Shown here piece by piece: positions 20,339 to 30,321 of a DNA stretch of 64,000 nucleotides. The stretch spans positions 186,001 through 250,000 of the forward strand of contig NZ_JAATJB010000002.1 in assembly GCF_011927635.1 (NCBI RefSeq). Reading direction: 5' to 3'. A program made the translations under genes and the position numbers. The DNA is from Sphingomonas trueperi. Lineage in GTDB: Bacteria > Pseudomonadota > Alphaproteobacteria > Sphingomonadales > Sphingomonadaceae. How positions within the stretch are numbered: the stretch's first letter is position 1; each line of letters opens with the position of its first letter. Below the pieces are notes generated by a model. It had not been told where the DNA came from and ran no database searches. It worked only from the letters and a program-made list of their open reading frames with translations.

Positions 20339-21699
20339 GCCGCGGCTGCCTCGTCCTGGCGGGCCAGCCACTCCTCGAGCCACTTGATCGTATAGTCGCC
20401 CTTCAGGAACTCGGGATCGTCGAGCAGCGCCTGGTGAAGCGGGATCGTCGTCTTGATGCCGTCGACCACGAACTCTTCCAATGCGCGCTTCAGTCGCAGG
20501 ATGCAGCCCTCGCGGGTGCGGCCATAGACGATCAGCTTGGCGATCATCGAGTCGTAGTACGGCGGGATCCGGTAGCCCGAATAGATGCCGCTATCGACGC
20601 GGACGTGCATGCCGCCCGGCGCGTGGAAATGGGTGATCGTGCCCGGCGAGGGCGCGAAGGTCCGCGGATCCTCGGCGTTGATGCGGCATTCGATCGCATG
20701 CCCGCGGAACTCGATGTCCTCCTGGCGCACCGACAGGCCGTGGCCTTCGGCGACTCGGATCTGCTCGCGGACCAGGTCCATGCCGGTGATCATCTCGGTC
20801 ACCGGATGCTCGACCTGAAGGCGGGTGTTCATCTCGATGAAGTAGAACTCGCCATTTTCCCACAGGAACTCGATCGTGCCGGCGCCGCGATAGCCCATGT
20901 CGGACATCGCCTTGGCGACGATGCCGCCCATGTGCGCGCGCTCTTCGGGCGTGATCACCGGCGACAGCGCCTCTTCGAGCACCTTCTGGTGGCGGCGCTG
21001 GAGCGAGCAGTCGCGCTCGCCCAGGTGGATCGCGTTGCCGTTGCCGTCGCCGAACACCTGGAACTCGATGTGGCGCGGGTTGCCGAGATACTTTTCGAGA
21101 TAGACGGTGGCGTCGCCGAACGCGGCCTTCGCTTCCGAGCCCGCCTGCTGCATCAGCGTCTCGAGCTGGTCCTCGCTGGTGCACACCTTCATGCCGCGGC
21201 CACCGCCGCCCGAGGCGGCCTTGATGATCACCGGATAGCCGGCCTTGGCGGCGATCGCCTTGGCCTCTTCCAGGTCGCTGATCGGGCCGTCCGAGCCCGG
21301 CACCAGCGGCAGGCCGAGCGCGCCGGCGGTGCGCTTCGCCTCGATCTTGTCGCCCATGGTGCGGATATGCTCGGGCTTGGGACCGACGAAGATCAGCCCG
21401 TGCGCCTCGACGATCTCGGCGAACTGGGCGTTCTCCGAGAGGAAGCCATAGCCCGGGTGGATCGCATCCGCGCCCGAGATCTCGGCCGCCGAGATGATGT
21501 TCGGGATGTTGAGATAGCTCTCCGCCGCGGCCGGCGGGCCGATGCAGATCGCCTCGTCCGCCAGGCGCACATGCATCGCATCGGCATCGGCGGTGGAGTG
21601 CACCGCCACCGTCTTGATGCCCATTTCGTGGCAGGCGCGGTGGATGCGCAGCGCGATCTCGCCGCGATTGGCGATCAGCAGCTTCTTGATCTCGGGCAT
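20335..21699 (-). CDS. accC: Biotin carboxylase subunit of acetyl-CoA carboxylase
   Basis: The 454-aa enzyme carboxylates the biotin of AccB using ATP and bicarbonate, the first step of fatty acid synthesis. It has an ATP-grasp fold with [37 protein letters not shown] and [17 protein letters not shown] at 21699 starts the conserved [19 protein letters not shown]. It is 10 bp downstream of accB and overlaps the arsC-like gene at its end. Confidence 0.98.
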   Translation of the reverse strand: MPEIKKLLIANRGEIALRIHRACHEMGIKTVAVHSTADADAMHVRLADEAICIGPPAAAESYLNIPNIISAAEISGADAIHPGYGFLSENAQFAEIVEAHGLIFVGPKPEHIRTMGDKIEAKRTAGALGLPLVPGSDGPISDLEEAKAIAAKAGYPVIIKAASGGGGRGMKVCTSEDQLETLMQQAGSEAKAAFGDATVYLEKYLGNPRHIEFQVFGDGNGNAIHLGERDCSLQRRHQKVLEEALSPVITPEERAHMGGIVAKAMSDMGYRGAGTIEFLWENGEFYFIEMNTRLQVEHPVTEMITGMDLVREQIRVAEGHGLSVRQEDIEFRGHAIECRINAEDPRTFAPSPGTITHFHAPGGMHVRVDSGIYSGYRIPPYYDSMIAKLIVYGRTREGCILRLKRALEEFVVDGIKTTIPLHQALLDDPEFLKGDYTIKWLEEWLARQDEAAAA

Positions 21700-21709
21700 G
21701 GCCGTTCCG

Positions 21710-22192
21710 TTACTCGACCACGACGAGCGGCTGGTCGAACTCGACCGGCTGGCCGTTCTCGACCAGGATCGCTTTCACGGTGCCAGCGGTCGGCGCGTGA
21801 ATCGGGTTCATCACCTTCATCGCCTCGATGATCAGCAGCGTGTCGCCCGCGGCGACCTGCTGGCCGACCGTGACGAAGGGCTTCGCCTCGGGATTCGGCT
21901 TGAGATAGGCGGTGCCGACCATCGGCGACTTGACCGCATTGGCGGCCGGCTGGGGCGCTGCGACGATCTCGGCGGGCGCGGTGGCCGGGGCCGGAGCAGC
22001 GAGCATCGGCGCGGCCGGCGCGGCGTACTGCACCGCCGAGGGGGCCGCGGTCACCTTGCGGGCGACGCGGACGCGGCGTTCGCCGTCCTCGACTTCGATC
22101 TCGGTGAGCTGGGTGTCATCGAGCACGGCGGCGAGCTGGCGCACCAGCTCGATGTCGACCATCATTGCACCCGACTTGGTTTCTTCGGCCAT
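21710..22192 (-). CDS. accB: Biotin carboxyl carrier protein of acetyl-CoA carboxylase
   Basis: The 160-aa protein has an N-terminal helical region, an Ala/Pro-rich flexible linker (about residues 60-95) and a C-terminal biotinyl domain. The biotinylated Lys is in [13 protein letters not shown]. It carries CO2 between AccC and the AccAD transferase. It lies 44 bp downstream of aroQ, the common alphaproteobacterial order aroQ-accB-accC. Confidence 0.98.
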   Translation of the reverse strand: MAEETKSGAMMVDIELVRQLAAVLDDTQLTEIEVEDGERRVRVARKVTAAPSAVQYAAPAAPMLAAPAPATAPAEIVAAPQPAANAVKSPMVGTAYLKPNPEAKPFVTVGQQVAAGDTLLIIEAMKVMNPIHAPTAGTVKAILVENGQPVEFDQPLVVVE

Positions 22193-22236
22193 ACGACCCT
22201 TCTTTATGAATTCTACAAATGAAACGGCGCCCTCTG

Positions 22237-22671
22237 TCAGAGACGCGCGGCGGCTTCAAGCGCGAGAATATAGGATTGTGCCCCGAACCCGGCCACCGTG
22301 CCCTTCGCGGCACGGCCGACGAAGCTCACATGGCGGAAGGATTCGCGGGCGTGCGGATTGGAGAGATGCACCTCGATCACCGGCGTTTTGATGCTCTTGA
22401 TCGCATCGTGTAGCGCGACCGAGGTGTGCGTGTACCCTCCCGGATTTAGTAGGACGGCGCGCGCGCCATCGGCCTGCGCTTCGTGCAGCCAGTCGATCAG
22501 ATGGCCCTCATGGTTGGATTGGCGCACCTCGACCTCGAGCCCGAGCTCGCGGGCGCGGTCCTCCAGCATGCCGGCAATGTCGTCCAGCGTGTCCGACCCA
22601 TAGATTTCCGGCTCGCGCAGGCCCAGCAGGTTGAGGTTGGGACCGTTCAAGACGAAGATCGTATCGGCCAA
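22237..22671 (-). CDS. aroQ: Type II 3-dehydroquinate dehydratase
   Basis: The 144-aa enzyme dehydrates 3-dehydroquinate in the shikimate pathway. Signatures are [36 protein letters not shown] and [17 protein letters not shown]. The start is TTG at 22671, with AAAGG about 9 nt before it; no ATG lies near the conserved N-terminus. It heads the operon with accB and accC. Confidence 0.96.
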   Translation of the reverse strand: MADTIFVLNGPNLNLLGLREPEIYGSDTLDDIAGMLEDRARELGLEVEVRQSNHEGHLIDWLHEAQADGARAVLLNPGGYTHTSVALHDAIKSIKTPVIEVHLSNPHARESFRHVSFVGRAAKGTVAGFGAQSYILALEAAARL

Positions 22672-22750
22672 AGCAGGCGCCTTTCGGTTGCGGGCAGGAT
22701 GCGGTCCTCCCTATATGAGCCGGCGTCCCCGATCAAATCCAAGGCTCTTC

Positions 22751-23755
22751 ATGCATAGCGACGGCACCGTTTCCATCCGCGTCAACGGCGAACACAAGCG
22801 CATCACCGCCGGGCTCACCCTCGCGCAGCTCGCGAGCGAGCTGGGGCTGGTGCCCGAGAAGGTGGCGGTGGAACGCAATCTCGAAGTGGTGCCGCGCTCG
22901 ACGCTGGGCGAGGTGATCGTCGAGGATGGCGACGAGCTGGAAATCGTCCACTTCGTGGGCGGCGGCGACCATGCCGGCCCGCTCGCCGACGACAGCTGGA
23001 CGGTGGCGGGCAAGACCTTCCGCTCGCGCCTCATCGTCGGCACCGGCAAGTACAAGGATTTCGAGCAGAATGCGGCGGCCGTGGCCGCCTCGGGCGCCGA
23101 GATCGTCACCGTGGCGGTGCGCCGGGTGAACGTCAGCGACCCCAAGGCGCCGATGCTCACCGACTATATCGACCCGAAGAAAATCACCTATCTGCCCAAC
23201 ACCGCCGGCTGCTTCGATGCCGATTCGGCGATCCGCACGCTGCGCCTGGCGCGCGAGGCGGGCGGCTGGGAGCTGGTGAAGCTCGAAGTCCTGGGCGAGG
23301 CGCGGACGCTCTATCCGGACATGGTCGAGACGCTGCGCGCGACCGAGGTGCTGGCCAAGGAAGGCTTTCTGCCGATGGTCTATTGCGTCGACGATCCCAT
23401 CGCCGCCAAGCGGCTGGAGGATGCGGGCGCGGTCGCGATCATGCCGCTGGGCGCGCCGATCGGATCGGGGCTCGGCATCCAGAACCAGGTGACGATCCGG
23501 CTGATCGTCGAGGGCGCCAAGGTGCCGGTGCTGGTCGATGCGGGCGTCGGCTCGGCATCGGACGCGGCGGTGGCGATGGAGCTGGGCTGCGACGGCGTGC
23601 TGATGAACACCGCGATCGCCGAGGCCAAGGATCCCATCCTGATGGCGGCGGCGATGAAGGCGGCGGTGGAGGCGGGGCGGCTCTCCTACCGCGCCGGCCG
23701 CATGGCGAAGCGCCGCTATGCCGATCCGTCGAGCCCGCTGGCAGGGCTGATCTGA
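22751..23755 (+). CDS. thiSG: ThiS-ThiG fusion: sulfur carrier plus thiazole synthase
   Basis: The 334-aa protein joins two thiamin enzymes. Residues 1 to about 75 are a ThiS beta-grasp domain ([27 protein letters not shown], ending VHFVGGGDH). Residues about 82-334 are ThiG, with the Schiff-base Lys in LVKLEVLG and the phosphate-binding [12 protein letters not shown] and [11 protein letters not shown]. ThiS normally ends in Gly-Gly, which is thiocarboxylated; here the GGG is internal. ATG at 22751 follows CAAGG. It is divergent from aroQ and overlaps the next gene by TGATG. Confidence 0.95.
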   Translation: MHSDGTVSIRVNGEHKRITAGLTLAQLASELGLVPEKVAVERNLEVVPRSTLGEVIVEDGDELEIVHFVGGGDHAGPLADDSWTVAGKTFRSRLIVGTGKYKDFEQNAAAVAASGAEIVTVAVRRVNVSDPKAPMLTDYIDPKKITYLPNTAGCFDADSAIRTLRLAREAGGWELVKLEVLGEARTLYPDMVETLRATEVLAKEGFLPMVYCVDDPIAAKRLEDAGAVAIMPLGAPIGSGLGIQNQVTIRLIVEGAKVPVLVDAGVGSASDAAVAMELGCDGVLMNTAIAEAKDPILMAAAMKAAVEAGRLSYRAGRMAKRRYADPSSPLAGLI

Positions 23756-24522
23756 TGCGCGGGGCGCTGGCGGCGCTGGCGCTGGTCGCGGTGGCCGGGT
23801 GCCATCCGCGGCCGCAGACCGATCCGATGGAGAATCAGGGGCCGATCTCGGCCGAGCCGGTGACGCTGCGCGCCGCCGACGGGGTGAGGATCGCCGGCGT
23901 CTATACCAAGGCGGCCAAGCCCAAGGCGCTGCTGCTGCTGTTCCACCAGGCCGAATCGGGCAAGGACGAGTATGCGCTGCTCGCGCCCCAGCTGGCGCAG
24001 GCGGGCTATTCGTCGCTCCGGATCGACCAGCGCGCCGGCGGCACGCTGTTCGGGACCAACGAGACGGTGAAGATGCTCGGCCATTCGGCAAGCTATGCCG
24101 ATGCGAAGCAGGACCTCGATGCGGCGTTTGCGTGGGGGGAGCAGCAGAAGCTGCCGATCCTCCTGTGGGGCAGCAGCTATTCGGCCGCGCTGATCTTCCC
24201 GCTCGCCGCCGAGCATCCCGGGCAGGTCAGGGCGCTGCTTGCCTTCTCGCCGGGCGAATATCTCGACGAGAAGGGGGCCGTCGCGCGCGCGGCCAAGAAG
24301 GTCTCGGTCCCGATCTTCGTCACGTCGGCGCAGGACGGGAAGGAAGAGGACGCCGCGCGGGAAATCCTCGCCGCATCGCCCTCGACCCAGAAGACGCAGT
24401 TCGTGCCCAAGCTGGGCGGGGTGCACGGGTCGTCGACGCTGCTGCGGACCAAGAATCCGGACGGCGCGCAGGAAGCATGGCGCGCGACCATGGCGTTTCT
24501 GGGCGAAGTCACGCGCAGCTGA
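23755..24522 (+). CDS. Lipoprotein alpha/beta hydrolase
   Basis: The 255-aa protein has a lipobox (ALALVAVAGC, Cys16). Its alpha/beta-hydrolase-like fold contains LLLLFHQAESGKDEYALLAPQLAQAGY, a GSSYSA nucleophile elbow (WGSSYSAALI) and a late His (KLGGVHGSSTLL). An Asp is available in TSAQDGKEED. It is probably attached to the envelope and acts on an ester, thioester or peptide; the substrate is unknown. Its ATG overlaps the thiSG stop (TGATG), but no link to thiamin is evident. Confidence 0.8.
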   Translation: MRGALAALALVAVAGCHPRPQTDPMENQGPISAEPVTLRAADGVRIAGVYTKAAKPKALLLLFHQAESGKDEYALLAPQLAQAGYSSLRIDQRAGGTLFGTNETVKMLGHSASYADAKQDLDAAFAWGEQQKLPILLWGSSYSAALIFPLAAEHPGQVRALLAFSPGEYLDEKGAVARAAKKVSVPIFVTSAQDGKEEDAAREILAASPSTQKTQFVPKLGGVHGSSTLLRTKNPDGAQEAWRATMAFLGEVTRS

Positions 24523-24612
24523 TTGGGAACGGTCCGGCCCAACCTTCGTTATTTCAGGCAAGTCGCAGGTGCCGTGTCGTGTGGCACCCGACCTTAGCCA
24601 GGAGTATCGATC

Positions 24613-24783
24613 ATGGGCGAGCTGACCGACAAGATCAAAGGCAATCTCAACGAGCTGGCCGGCAAGGTGAAGCAGCAGAGCGGCAACCCGGAAACGCGCG
24701 ACGAAGGCGCGGCGCAGGAGCTGAAGGGCAAGGCCCAGCAGCTCGGCGGCAAGGTGAAGGGCGCGCTCGGCGACGACATCTGA
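24613..24783 (+). CDS. CsbD-family stress protein
   Basis: The short 56-aa protein (MGELTDKIKGNLNELAGKVK... LGDDI) is of the CsbD family, small hydrophilic helical proteins often induced by general stress. AGGAG lies upstream of the ATG. Charged repeats of K-G-x-x-x-x-L are visible. Its biochemical role is not known in any species. It ends before a REP-like element. Confidence 0.9.
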   Translation: MGELTDKIKGNLNELAGKVKQQSGNPETRDEGAAQELKGKAQQLGGKVKGALGDDI

Positions 24784-24881
24784 GTCGCGGATCAGACCGG
24801 ACATTTGGACGGGTCGTACCGAAAGGTGCGGCCCGTTTTCGTTGTGGCTTCGTCTGCTTGGAGGCGTGTCCTCACGTCGCG

Positions 24882-24977
24882 CGTCATCCCGGCGAAAGCC
24901 GGGATCCATTCGCCTCTCCATATCAGCAGGAGCCAAGACGGCGACCCCAATGGATCCCGGCTTTCGCCGGGATGACG
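24882..24977. repeat. Paired inverted REP-like element (copy 4)
   Basis: The arms are 24882-24909 (core atcccggcgaaagccgggat) and 24950-24977 (its inverse). The core is identical to copy 2 and the centre is similar. It lies between convergent genes (CsbD on plus, a small unknown on minus). Confidence 0.92.
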
Positions 24978-25049
24978 ATCTACTGACGGCCCATGGGCTG
25001 ATGGCGCACCGCAGGACTGTGCCATAGGGTTTGGCGCTTGGGCAGTTCC

Positions 25050-25307
25050 TCAATCCGGAACGTAGAACGCCCACATGTCCGGCTCGACCTGGGCCGCGGC
25101 GAAGCGCACCGGGGCCGAGGCCGGTCCGACCTCGCAGATCATGAACGAGAACATCCGATCGGTGTAGAGCGGGTGGGGCAGGCGGACGGTGTCCTTGTTG
25201 ATCCAGCGCCACTCGCACTGCCAGATCTGCCGACCGCCCAACCGCACGCGATCCCCCCGCTTGCCGAGATGCGCCGTCTTCCACCGCTCTTTCGTCTGCT
25301 GTCCCAT
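25050..25307 (-). CDS. Small hypothetical protein
   Basis: The 85-aa protein has no signal or membrane segment and is rich in Trp and Arg in its first half (RVRLGGRQIWQCEWRWINKD), ending MWAFYVPD. I do not recognise it. The codon pattern (GC in third positions) fits a real gene, and no family-bearing frame lies opposite. It is separated by 44 bp from the TPP-enzyme gene (25352-27007), whose stop lies beyond its start. Confidence 0.6.
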   Translation of the reverse strand: MGQQTKERWKTAHLGKRGDRVRLGGRQIWQCEWRWINKDTVRLPHPLYTDRMFSFMICEVGPASAPVRFAAAQVEPDMWAFYVPD

Positions 25308-25351
25308 GCGGGCGATTCTAGGATCGGGTCGGTTAACGGGTTCCTAGCCGT

Positions 25352-27007
25352 TCAGCGATTTCGCAGCTTCGCAAGTGTCGTCGCCGGGCTGATCACGTCG
25401 ACATTCGTCTTGCAATGCAACAGCTTGATCCCCGGCTGCGCCAGTGCGAGCGCGAGCGCGGGCGCGAACGCCTCGGTGGTCTCCACGGTGGTCGCCCAGC
25501 CGCCGAACGCGCGGGCGAGCGCGGCGAAATCGGGGTTGCGCAGGCTGGTGCCCGAAATTCGCTCCGGGAACGCGCGCTCCTGGTGCATGCGGATCGTGCC
25601 ATAGGCGCCGTTGTCGACCAGGATCACCAGCAGATCGACGTCGTGCTGGACCGCGGTGGCGAGCTCCTGCCCGTTCATCAGGAAGTCGCCGTCGCCCGCG
25701 ACCGCCACGACTCGGCGGTCCGGGAAGCGCAGCGCCGCCGCCACCGCCGCGGGGACGCCATAGCCCATCGCGCCCGCCGTAGGCGCGAGCTGGCTCGGCT
25801 GCGCGGCATAGGGCCAGTAGCGATGCCACCAGCCCGAGAAATTGCCCGCGCCGTTGCAGATAATCGTGTCCGCCGGCAGTTGCGCGCGCATCGCCGCGAC
25901 GCAGGGCCCGAGATCGAGCGCCACGCCCATGCGCGGCTTGGGCGTCGACCATTCCAGCCACTCGGCATGCGCGGCGGCGCCGTCGAAGCGGGGCAGGTTG
26001 GCCGCTTCCGCCGTGGCCGAGGCCGCGACCGCGAACTCGAAGGGCCGCGCGCAGATCGGCAGGTCAACGCGGTAGACGCGGTGGAATTCGCTCGGGTCCG
26101 GATGGACGTGGACCAGCGTCTGGCCCGGATGCTCGGGGGTGATCAGGCTGTAGCCGTCGGTGGTCGCCTCGCCGAGCCGCGTGCCGACCACCAGCAGCAG
26201 GTCCGCCGCCTTGATCCGCTGGACCAGCTTCGGATTCGGCCCGTAGCCGAGATTGCCTGCCCAGACGGGCGACGCATTGTCGATCGCATCCTGCCGCCGG
26301 AAGGCGCAGGCGACCGGCAGGTCGATCGATTCGGCGAAGCGGGCGAAGTCCTCCGCGGTATCCGAATCCCAGCCGCCCCCGCCGACGATCGCGATCGGGC
26401 GCTCGGCGTCGCGGAGCAGGTCATAGAGCTGGTCGAGATCGAAGGCGTCGGCGGCCTGGATCGGCTCGGCGATGGCGGGGCGGTCGACCGCCTCCACCAC
26501 ATCGAGCAGCATGTCCTCGGGCAGCGCGATCACCACCGGGCCCGGCCGGCCCGAGGTGGCGACGTTCCAGGCGCGGGCGACATATTCGGGGATGCGCCGG
26601 GCATCCTCGATCCGCGTCGCCCATTTGGCGAGGGGCGCGAACATCGCCGGCAGGTCGACTTCCTGAAAGCCCTCGCGGTCGCGCATGCCGCGGTCGACAT
26701 CGCCGATGAACAGCAGCATCGGCTGCGAATCCTGCATCGCGACGTGCACGCCGATGCTGGCGTTGGTCGCACCCGGCCCGCGCGTCACGAAGCACACGCC
26801 CGGCCGCCCGGTCATCGCGCCGTCGGCACAGGCCATGAACGCCGCGCCGCCTTCCTGGCGGCAGGTGACGAGGTCGATGCTCGGCTCGTCATGCAGCGCG
26901 TCGAGCACGGCGAGGAAGCTCTCGCCCGGTACGTGGAAGATCCGGTCGCAGCCCTGCGCCACCAGATTGTCGACGAGGATCCTGCCCCCGGTGCGGTTCG
27001 TGGTCAT
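25352..27007 (-). CDS. Thiamin-diphosphate-dependent enzyme, acetolactate-synthase-like
   Basis: The 551-aa protein has the three domains of the POX/AHAS family. The N-terminal PYR domain has the catalytic Glu in IFHVPGESFLAVLDAL. A central domain follows (about 190-320). The C-terminal PP domain has the TPP-binding motif around AVAGDGDFLMNGQELATAV and ILVDNGAYGTIRMHQER. Typical AHAS large subunits are of similar length. No small regulatory subunit (ilvH) adjoins it, so it could be a catabolic acetolactate synthase, a 2-oxoacid decarboxylase or a related ligase. ATG at 27007 starts the family N-terminus. Confidence 0.85.
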   Translation of the reverse strand: MTTNRTGGRILVDNLVAQGCDRIFHVPGESFLAVLDALHDEPSIDLVTCRQEGGAAFMACADGAMTGRPGVCFVTRGPGATNASIGVHVAMQDSQPMLLFIGDVDRGMRDREGFQEVDLPAMFAPLAKWATRIEDARRIPEYVARAWNVATSGRPGPVVIALPEDMLLDVVEAVDRPAIAEPIQAADAFDLDQLYDLLRDAERPIAIVGGGGWDSDTAEDFARFAESIDLPVACAFRRQDAIDNASPVWAGNLGYGPNPKLVQRIKAADLLLVVGTRLGEATTDGYSLITPEHPGQTLVHVHPDPSEFHRVYRVDLPICARPFEFAVAASATAEAANLPRFDGAAAHAEWLEWSTPKPRMGVALDLGPCVAAMRAQLPADTIICNGAGNFSGWWHRYWPYAAQPSQLAPTAGAMGYGVPAAVAAALRFPDRRVVAVAGDGDFLMNGQELATAVQHDVDLLVILVDNGAYGTIRMHQERAFPERISGTSLRNPDFAALARAFGGWATTVETTEAFAPALALALAQPGIKLLHCKTNVDVISPATTLAKLRNR

Positions 27008-27083
27008 GCCGCATGCTAGGGGGAAATGGCGCGAGGGCCAATCCTCCTGCTTTCCCTCCCGCAAGCGGGGGAGGTGCCCACGA

Positions 27084-27117
27084 AAAAGCCCCGCATCGTC
27101 GCCGATGCGGGGCTTTT
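27084..27117 (-). terminator. Strong rho-independent terminator
   Basis: The 15-nt arms aaaagccccgcatcg / cgatgcggggctttt pair perfectly around a 4-nt loop, with A/T runs at both ends, so it could act in both directions. It lies 46 bp past the stop of the outer-membrane protein gene at 27163-27693 (minus strand) and upstream of the TPP-enzyme gene. Confidence 0.93.
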
Positions 27118-27162
27118 CGGATCAGCGAGGCGCGGGGGCGCGCCTCACCGCCATTGCGTCGC

Positions 27163-27693
27163 TCAGAAGCGGTAGCCGATGCCTGCCAGCACCTGGTGAC
27201 GGATCACGTCCTGCGAGGCGTTGGTGTAGCGATACTCGACCTTGCCGTAATAGTGGCCGAAGCTGCGCTCGACGCCCGCGCCGAGGCGCACGCCGTCGAG
27301 GTTCTCGGCGTCGCGGAGCTGGCCCGAGCGGGCGATCACGCGGCTGTTGTCATAGCCGACCTTGCCGTACAGCAGGGTCGCCGGTGCCACGACATAGCCG
27401 ATGCGAACGCCGGCATAGAGATCGCGGCCGCCCTTGATGGTGCCGAGGTCGAAGGTCTTCTTGGTGGTGGTGCCGGTGATTTCACCGTCAACGCCGACAA
27501 CCAGGTTGCCGCGCTGCAGGTCGTAGCCGGCTGCGCCGCCATAGACGAAGCCCGACGCGCTGATGCCATCCGACTTGATGTTGTCCCAGCCGCCGACGGC
27601 TTCGATGCGCGGACCCTGGAAGGTCGCGTCCTGCGCCAGGGCGGGGGTTGCGGAGGCCATGAGGGCGAGCGCCGTCGCTGCGAAAATACGCAT
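27163..27693 (-). CDS. Small outer-membrane beta-barrel protein (Omp25/OmpW-like)
   Basis: The 176-aa precursor has a signal peptide ending PALAQ. An eight-stranded-type barrel follows with alternating aromatic strands (FVYGGAAGYDLQRGNLVVGVDGEI, DLYAGVRIGYVVAP, HYYGKVEYRYTN) and a C-terminal Phe (GIGYRF), the signal for the BAM machinery. It resembles the porin-like surface proteins of Rhizobiales and Sphingomonadales. Function is not certain: structural, or passage of small solutes. It is monocistronic, ended by the terminator at 27084-27117. Confidence 0.88.
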   Translation of the reverse strand: MRIFAATALALMASATPALAQDATFQGPRIEAVGGWDNIKSDGISASGFVYGGAAGYDLQRGNLVVGVDGEITGTTTKKTFDLGTIKGGRDLYAGVRIGYVVAPATLLYGKVGYDNSRVIARSGQLRDAENLDGVRLGAGVERSFGHYYGKVEYRYTNASQDVIRHQVLAGIGYRF

Positions 27694-27934
27694 GATCAGA
27701 TACCTTTGGACTTGTTACTTGTTATAACCGGATGGCCATCCAGACGCCCCAAATAGGCGCTCGGTTCGCAGGCGCAATATGACAGATGGATTACATTGGT
27801 ATGTGTGGCGAACATGCAACAGTCGGCTCTGCCGTAGGGGAAGGTGGGGCAAAGTTGAAAGCTGGTTCAGGTTCGCTTGACCCCGCCGCCCCGGGAGGAT
27901 TATCGCCGGGGCGAACATTCGGAGGGAATCGTCG

Positions 27935-28642
27935 ATGGACAAGCTCTACCCCAACGCGAGCGCAGCGCTGGAAGGGCTGCTGTTCGACGGGATGATGATC
28001 TGCGCGGGCGGTTTCGGCCTGTGCGGCATTCCCGAGCGGCTGATCGACGCGATCCAGGCTTCGGGCGTCAAGGACCTCACCATCGCCTCGAACAATGCCG
28101 GCATCGACAATGAGGGCCTGGGCAAGCTGCTGCGCAGCCGCCAGGTGAAGAAGATGATCTCGTCGTACGTCGGCGAGAACAAGGAGTTCGAGCGGCAGTA
28201 TCTCTCCGGCGAGCTGGAGGTGGAATTCTGCCCACAGGGCACGCTCGCCGAGCGCTGCCGGGCCGGCGGCGCGGGCATCCCCGGCTTCTACACCAAGACC
28301 GGTGTCGGCACGAAGGTGGCCGAGGGCAAGGAAGTGAAGGTCTTCGACGGCGAGGAATATATCCTCGAGCGCGGCATCCGCGCCGACATCTCGATCATCA
28401 AGGGCTGGAAGGCCGACGAGGCGGGCAACCTGATCTTCCGCAAGACCGCGCGCAACTTCAACCAGCCGATGGCCACCGCCAGCCACCTGTGCATTGCCGA
28501 GGTGGAGGAAGTGGTGCCGGTCGGCAGCCTCGATCCCGACCAGATCCACCTGCCGGGCATCTATGTGAAGCGGCTGGTCGTCGGCGCGCCCTACGACAAG
28601 AAGATCGAGTTCCGCACCGTCCGTCCGCGCGAGGCGGCGTGA
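27935..28642 (+). CDS. scoA: 3-oxoacid CoA-transferase subunit A
   Basis: The 235-aa subunit A of a succinyl-CoA:3-ketoacid (or acetoacetyl) CoA-transferase has [43 protein letters not shown] and [15 protein letters not shown]. It forms a heteromer with ScoB (29514-30164) and moves CoA between succinyl-CoA and acetoacetate. ATG at 27935 has GGAGGGA upstream. Subunit B is not next; a phosphatase gene intervenes. Confidence 0.95.
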   Translation: MDKLYPNASAALEGLLFDGMMICAGGFGLCGIPERLIDAIQASGVKDLTIASNNAGIDNEGLGKLLRSRQVKKMISSYVGENKEFERQYLSGELEVEFCPQGTLAERCRAGGAGIPGFYTKTGVGTKVAEGKEVKVFDGEEYILERGIRADISIIKGWKADEAGNLIFRKTARNFNQPMATASHLCIAEVEEVVPVGSLDPDQIHLPGIYVKRLVVGAPYDKKIEFRTVRPREAA

Positions 28643-29514
28643 TCCGGGGCGGGCTGCTGCTGGCAGCCGGGCTGGCATTGTCGGGCTGCGTCGTCGATAC
28701 CCATGTGGTGCAGGCGCCGCAGGCACCGGCTGCCGCATCCGGCGGCGTGCCGGGCGGCATGCAATATCTCTACGGCTCGGGCGAGGCGGCGGCGCTGAGC
28801 GTGCAGGCCTATAACGCGCTGGTCGATCAGACCCGCGCGCGCATGGCCAGGCGCGGTGGGCTGTCGGTCGTGCTGGAGCCCGGCGCGACGCTCGCGGGCC
28901 CGCGCTTCCAGCCTTGCGGCGACAAGCCGCCCGCCGCCGTGTTCGATGTTGACGAGACGCTGCTGCTCAACCTCGGGTACGAGGGTGACGATGCGCAGCG
29001 TTCGGGCGGCTGGGATTCGGCGCGCTGGGATCGCTGGGAGAAGACCGGCGCGATGAAGGTCGCCGCCGTCCCCGGCGCGCTCGACGCGGTGCAGGCGCTG
29101 CGGGCGATGGGCGTCACGGTGATTTTCAATACCAATCGCGCCGCCGCCAATGCCGAGCAGACCGAGGCCGCGCTGACCTTCGCGGGGCTGGGCCCGGCCA
29201 AGCATGGCGAGACGCTGTTCCTCAAGGGCGATGTCGACGGCAAGTCCGGCAAGGACGGCCGCCGCGATGCGATCGCCCAGCGCTGGTGCGTGGTGGCGAT
29301 GGGCGGCGACCAGCTCGGCGACTTCACCGACCTGTTCGCCGGCCTCACCCCGCCCGAGCGACGCGCGGCCGCCGCCAGCCCGGCGATCGCCGCGCTCTGG
29401 GGCCACGGCTGGTTCGTGCTGCCCAACCCCGTCTACGGAACCGGGCTCGGTTCCACCTATGACCAAACCTTCCCGCCGGCGACGCGCTGGACGGATCCGC
29501 AGGAGAAGCACTGA
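28639..29514 (+). CDS. Lipoprotein HAD acid phosphatase (class B / e(P4)-like)
   Basis: The 291-aa precursor has lipobox LSGC with Cys17. The HAD acid phosphatase motif [17 protein letters not shown] has nucleophile Asp103 and Asp105. Motif II is in VIFNTNRAA, and later acidic residues are in MGGDQLGDF. Proteins of this family dephosphorylate nucleotides or other phosphomonoesters at the outer membrane. The GTG start overlaps the scoA stop (GTGA), and its own stop overlaps the scoB start (TGATG), so all three are one translational unit. Its location inside a CoA-transferase operon is odd. Confidence 0.87.
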   Translation: MIRGGLLLAAGLALSGCVVDTHVVQAPQAPAAASGGVPGGMQYLYGSGEAAALSVQAYNALVDQTRARMARRGGLSVVLEPGATLAGPRFQPCGDKPPAAVFDVDETLLLNLGYEGDDAQRSGGWDSARWDRWEKTGAMKVAAVPGALDAVQALRAMGVTVIFNTNRAAANAEQTEAALTFAGLGPAKHGETLFLKGDVDGKSGKDGRRDAIAQRWCVVAMGGDQLGDFTDLFAGLTPPERRAAAASPAIAALWGHGWFVLPNPVYGTGLGSTYDQTFPPATRWTDPQEKH

Positions 29515-30164
29515 TGGCCTGGACCCGCGACGACATGGCGGCGCGCGCCGCGAAGGAGCTGCAGGACGGCTTCTACGTCAATCTCGGCATCGGCATCCCG
29601 ACGCTGGTGGCGAACCATATCCCGGCCGGGGTGGAGGTGACGCTCCAGTCCGAGAACGGCATGCTCGGCATCGGCCCGTTCCCCTATGAGGGCGACGAGG
29701 ATCCGGACCTGATCAACGCCGGCAAGCAGACGATCAGCGAACTGCCCAGCTCGGTCTATTTCAGCTCGGCGGACAGCTTCGCGATGATCCGCGGCGGGCA
29801 TATCGACCTGACCGTGCTCGGCGCGATGGAAGTGAGCCAGGGCGGCGACATCGCCAACTGGATGATCCCGGGCAAGATGATCAAGGGCATGGGCGGCGCG
29901 ATGGACCTGGTCGCGGGCGTGAAGAAGATCATCGTGGTGATGGAGCATACCGCCAAGGACGGCAGCCCGAAGTTCATCCCCGACTGCACCCTGCCGCTGA
30001 CGGGCAGGAATGTGGTGGACATGATCATCACGGACCTCGCGGTGTTTTCGCGCGTGGACCATGGCTCGCCGTTCCGGCTGGTGGAGCTGGCGCCGGGGGT
30101 GACTGCGGAGGAAGTCGCGGCGAAGACCACGGCGCAGTATGAGGTGGCGCTCGCAACGGCGTAA
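29514..30164 (+). CDS. scoB: 3-oxoacid CoA-transferase subunit B
   Basis: The 216-aa subunit B has the catalytic Glu47 in [12 protein letters not shown], which forms the glutamyl-CoA intermediate. Other segments are [30 protein letters not shown] and [19 protein letters not shown]. It pairs with ScoA upstream, from which it is parted only by the phosphatase gene. A type 2 repeat element follows. Confidence 0.96.
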   Translation: MAWTRDDMAARAAKELQDGFYVNLGIGIPTLVANHIPAGVEVTLQSENGMLGIGPFPYEGDEDPDLINAGKQTISELPSSVYFSSADSFAMIRGGHIDLTVLGAMEVSQGGDIANWMIPGKMIKGMGGAMDLVAGVKKIIVVMEHTAKDGSPKFIPDCTLPLTGRNVVDMIITDLAVFSRVDHGSPFRLVELAPGVTAEEVAAKTTAQYEVALATA

Positions 30165-30175
30165 GGTACTGATTT

Positions 30176-30301
30176 TATCCTCCCCCGCCAGGGGGGGGGG
30201 CGCGCCAGCGGGTCGGAGGGGGAAGATGCCAGAACGGCCGCCGTCGTGCATCCTCCCCCTCCGCCGCCTTTGGCGCCACCTCCACCTGGCGGGGGAGGAT
30301 T
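30176..30301. repeat. Large GC-rich inverted repeat element (type 2, divergent copy)
   Basis: The terminal arms tatcctcccccgccagg and cctggcgggggagga flank an inner gtcggagggggaaga / tcctccccctcc pair. It is shorter and more diverged than the copies at 19839 and 34451. It lies between convergent scoB and a small minus-strand gene. Confidence 0.8.
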
Positions 30302-30321
30302 TGGGAGCTGGCTACGGAGCT

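Noticed and set aside
25352..27007. Naming the TPP enzyme ilvB/ilvG
   Set aside because: No small subunit or ilv genes adjoin it and several related activities share this fold; no symbol is given.
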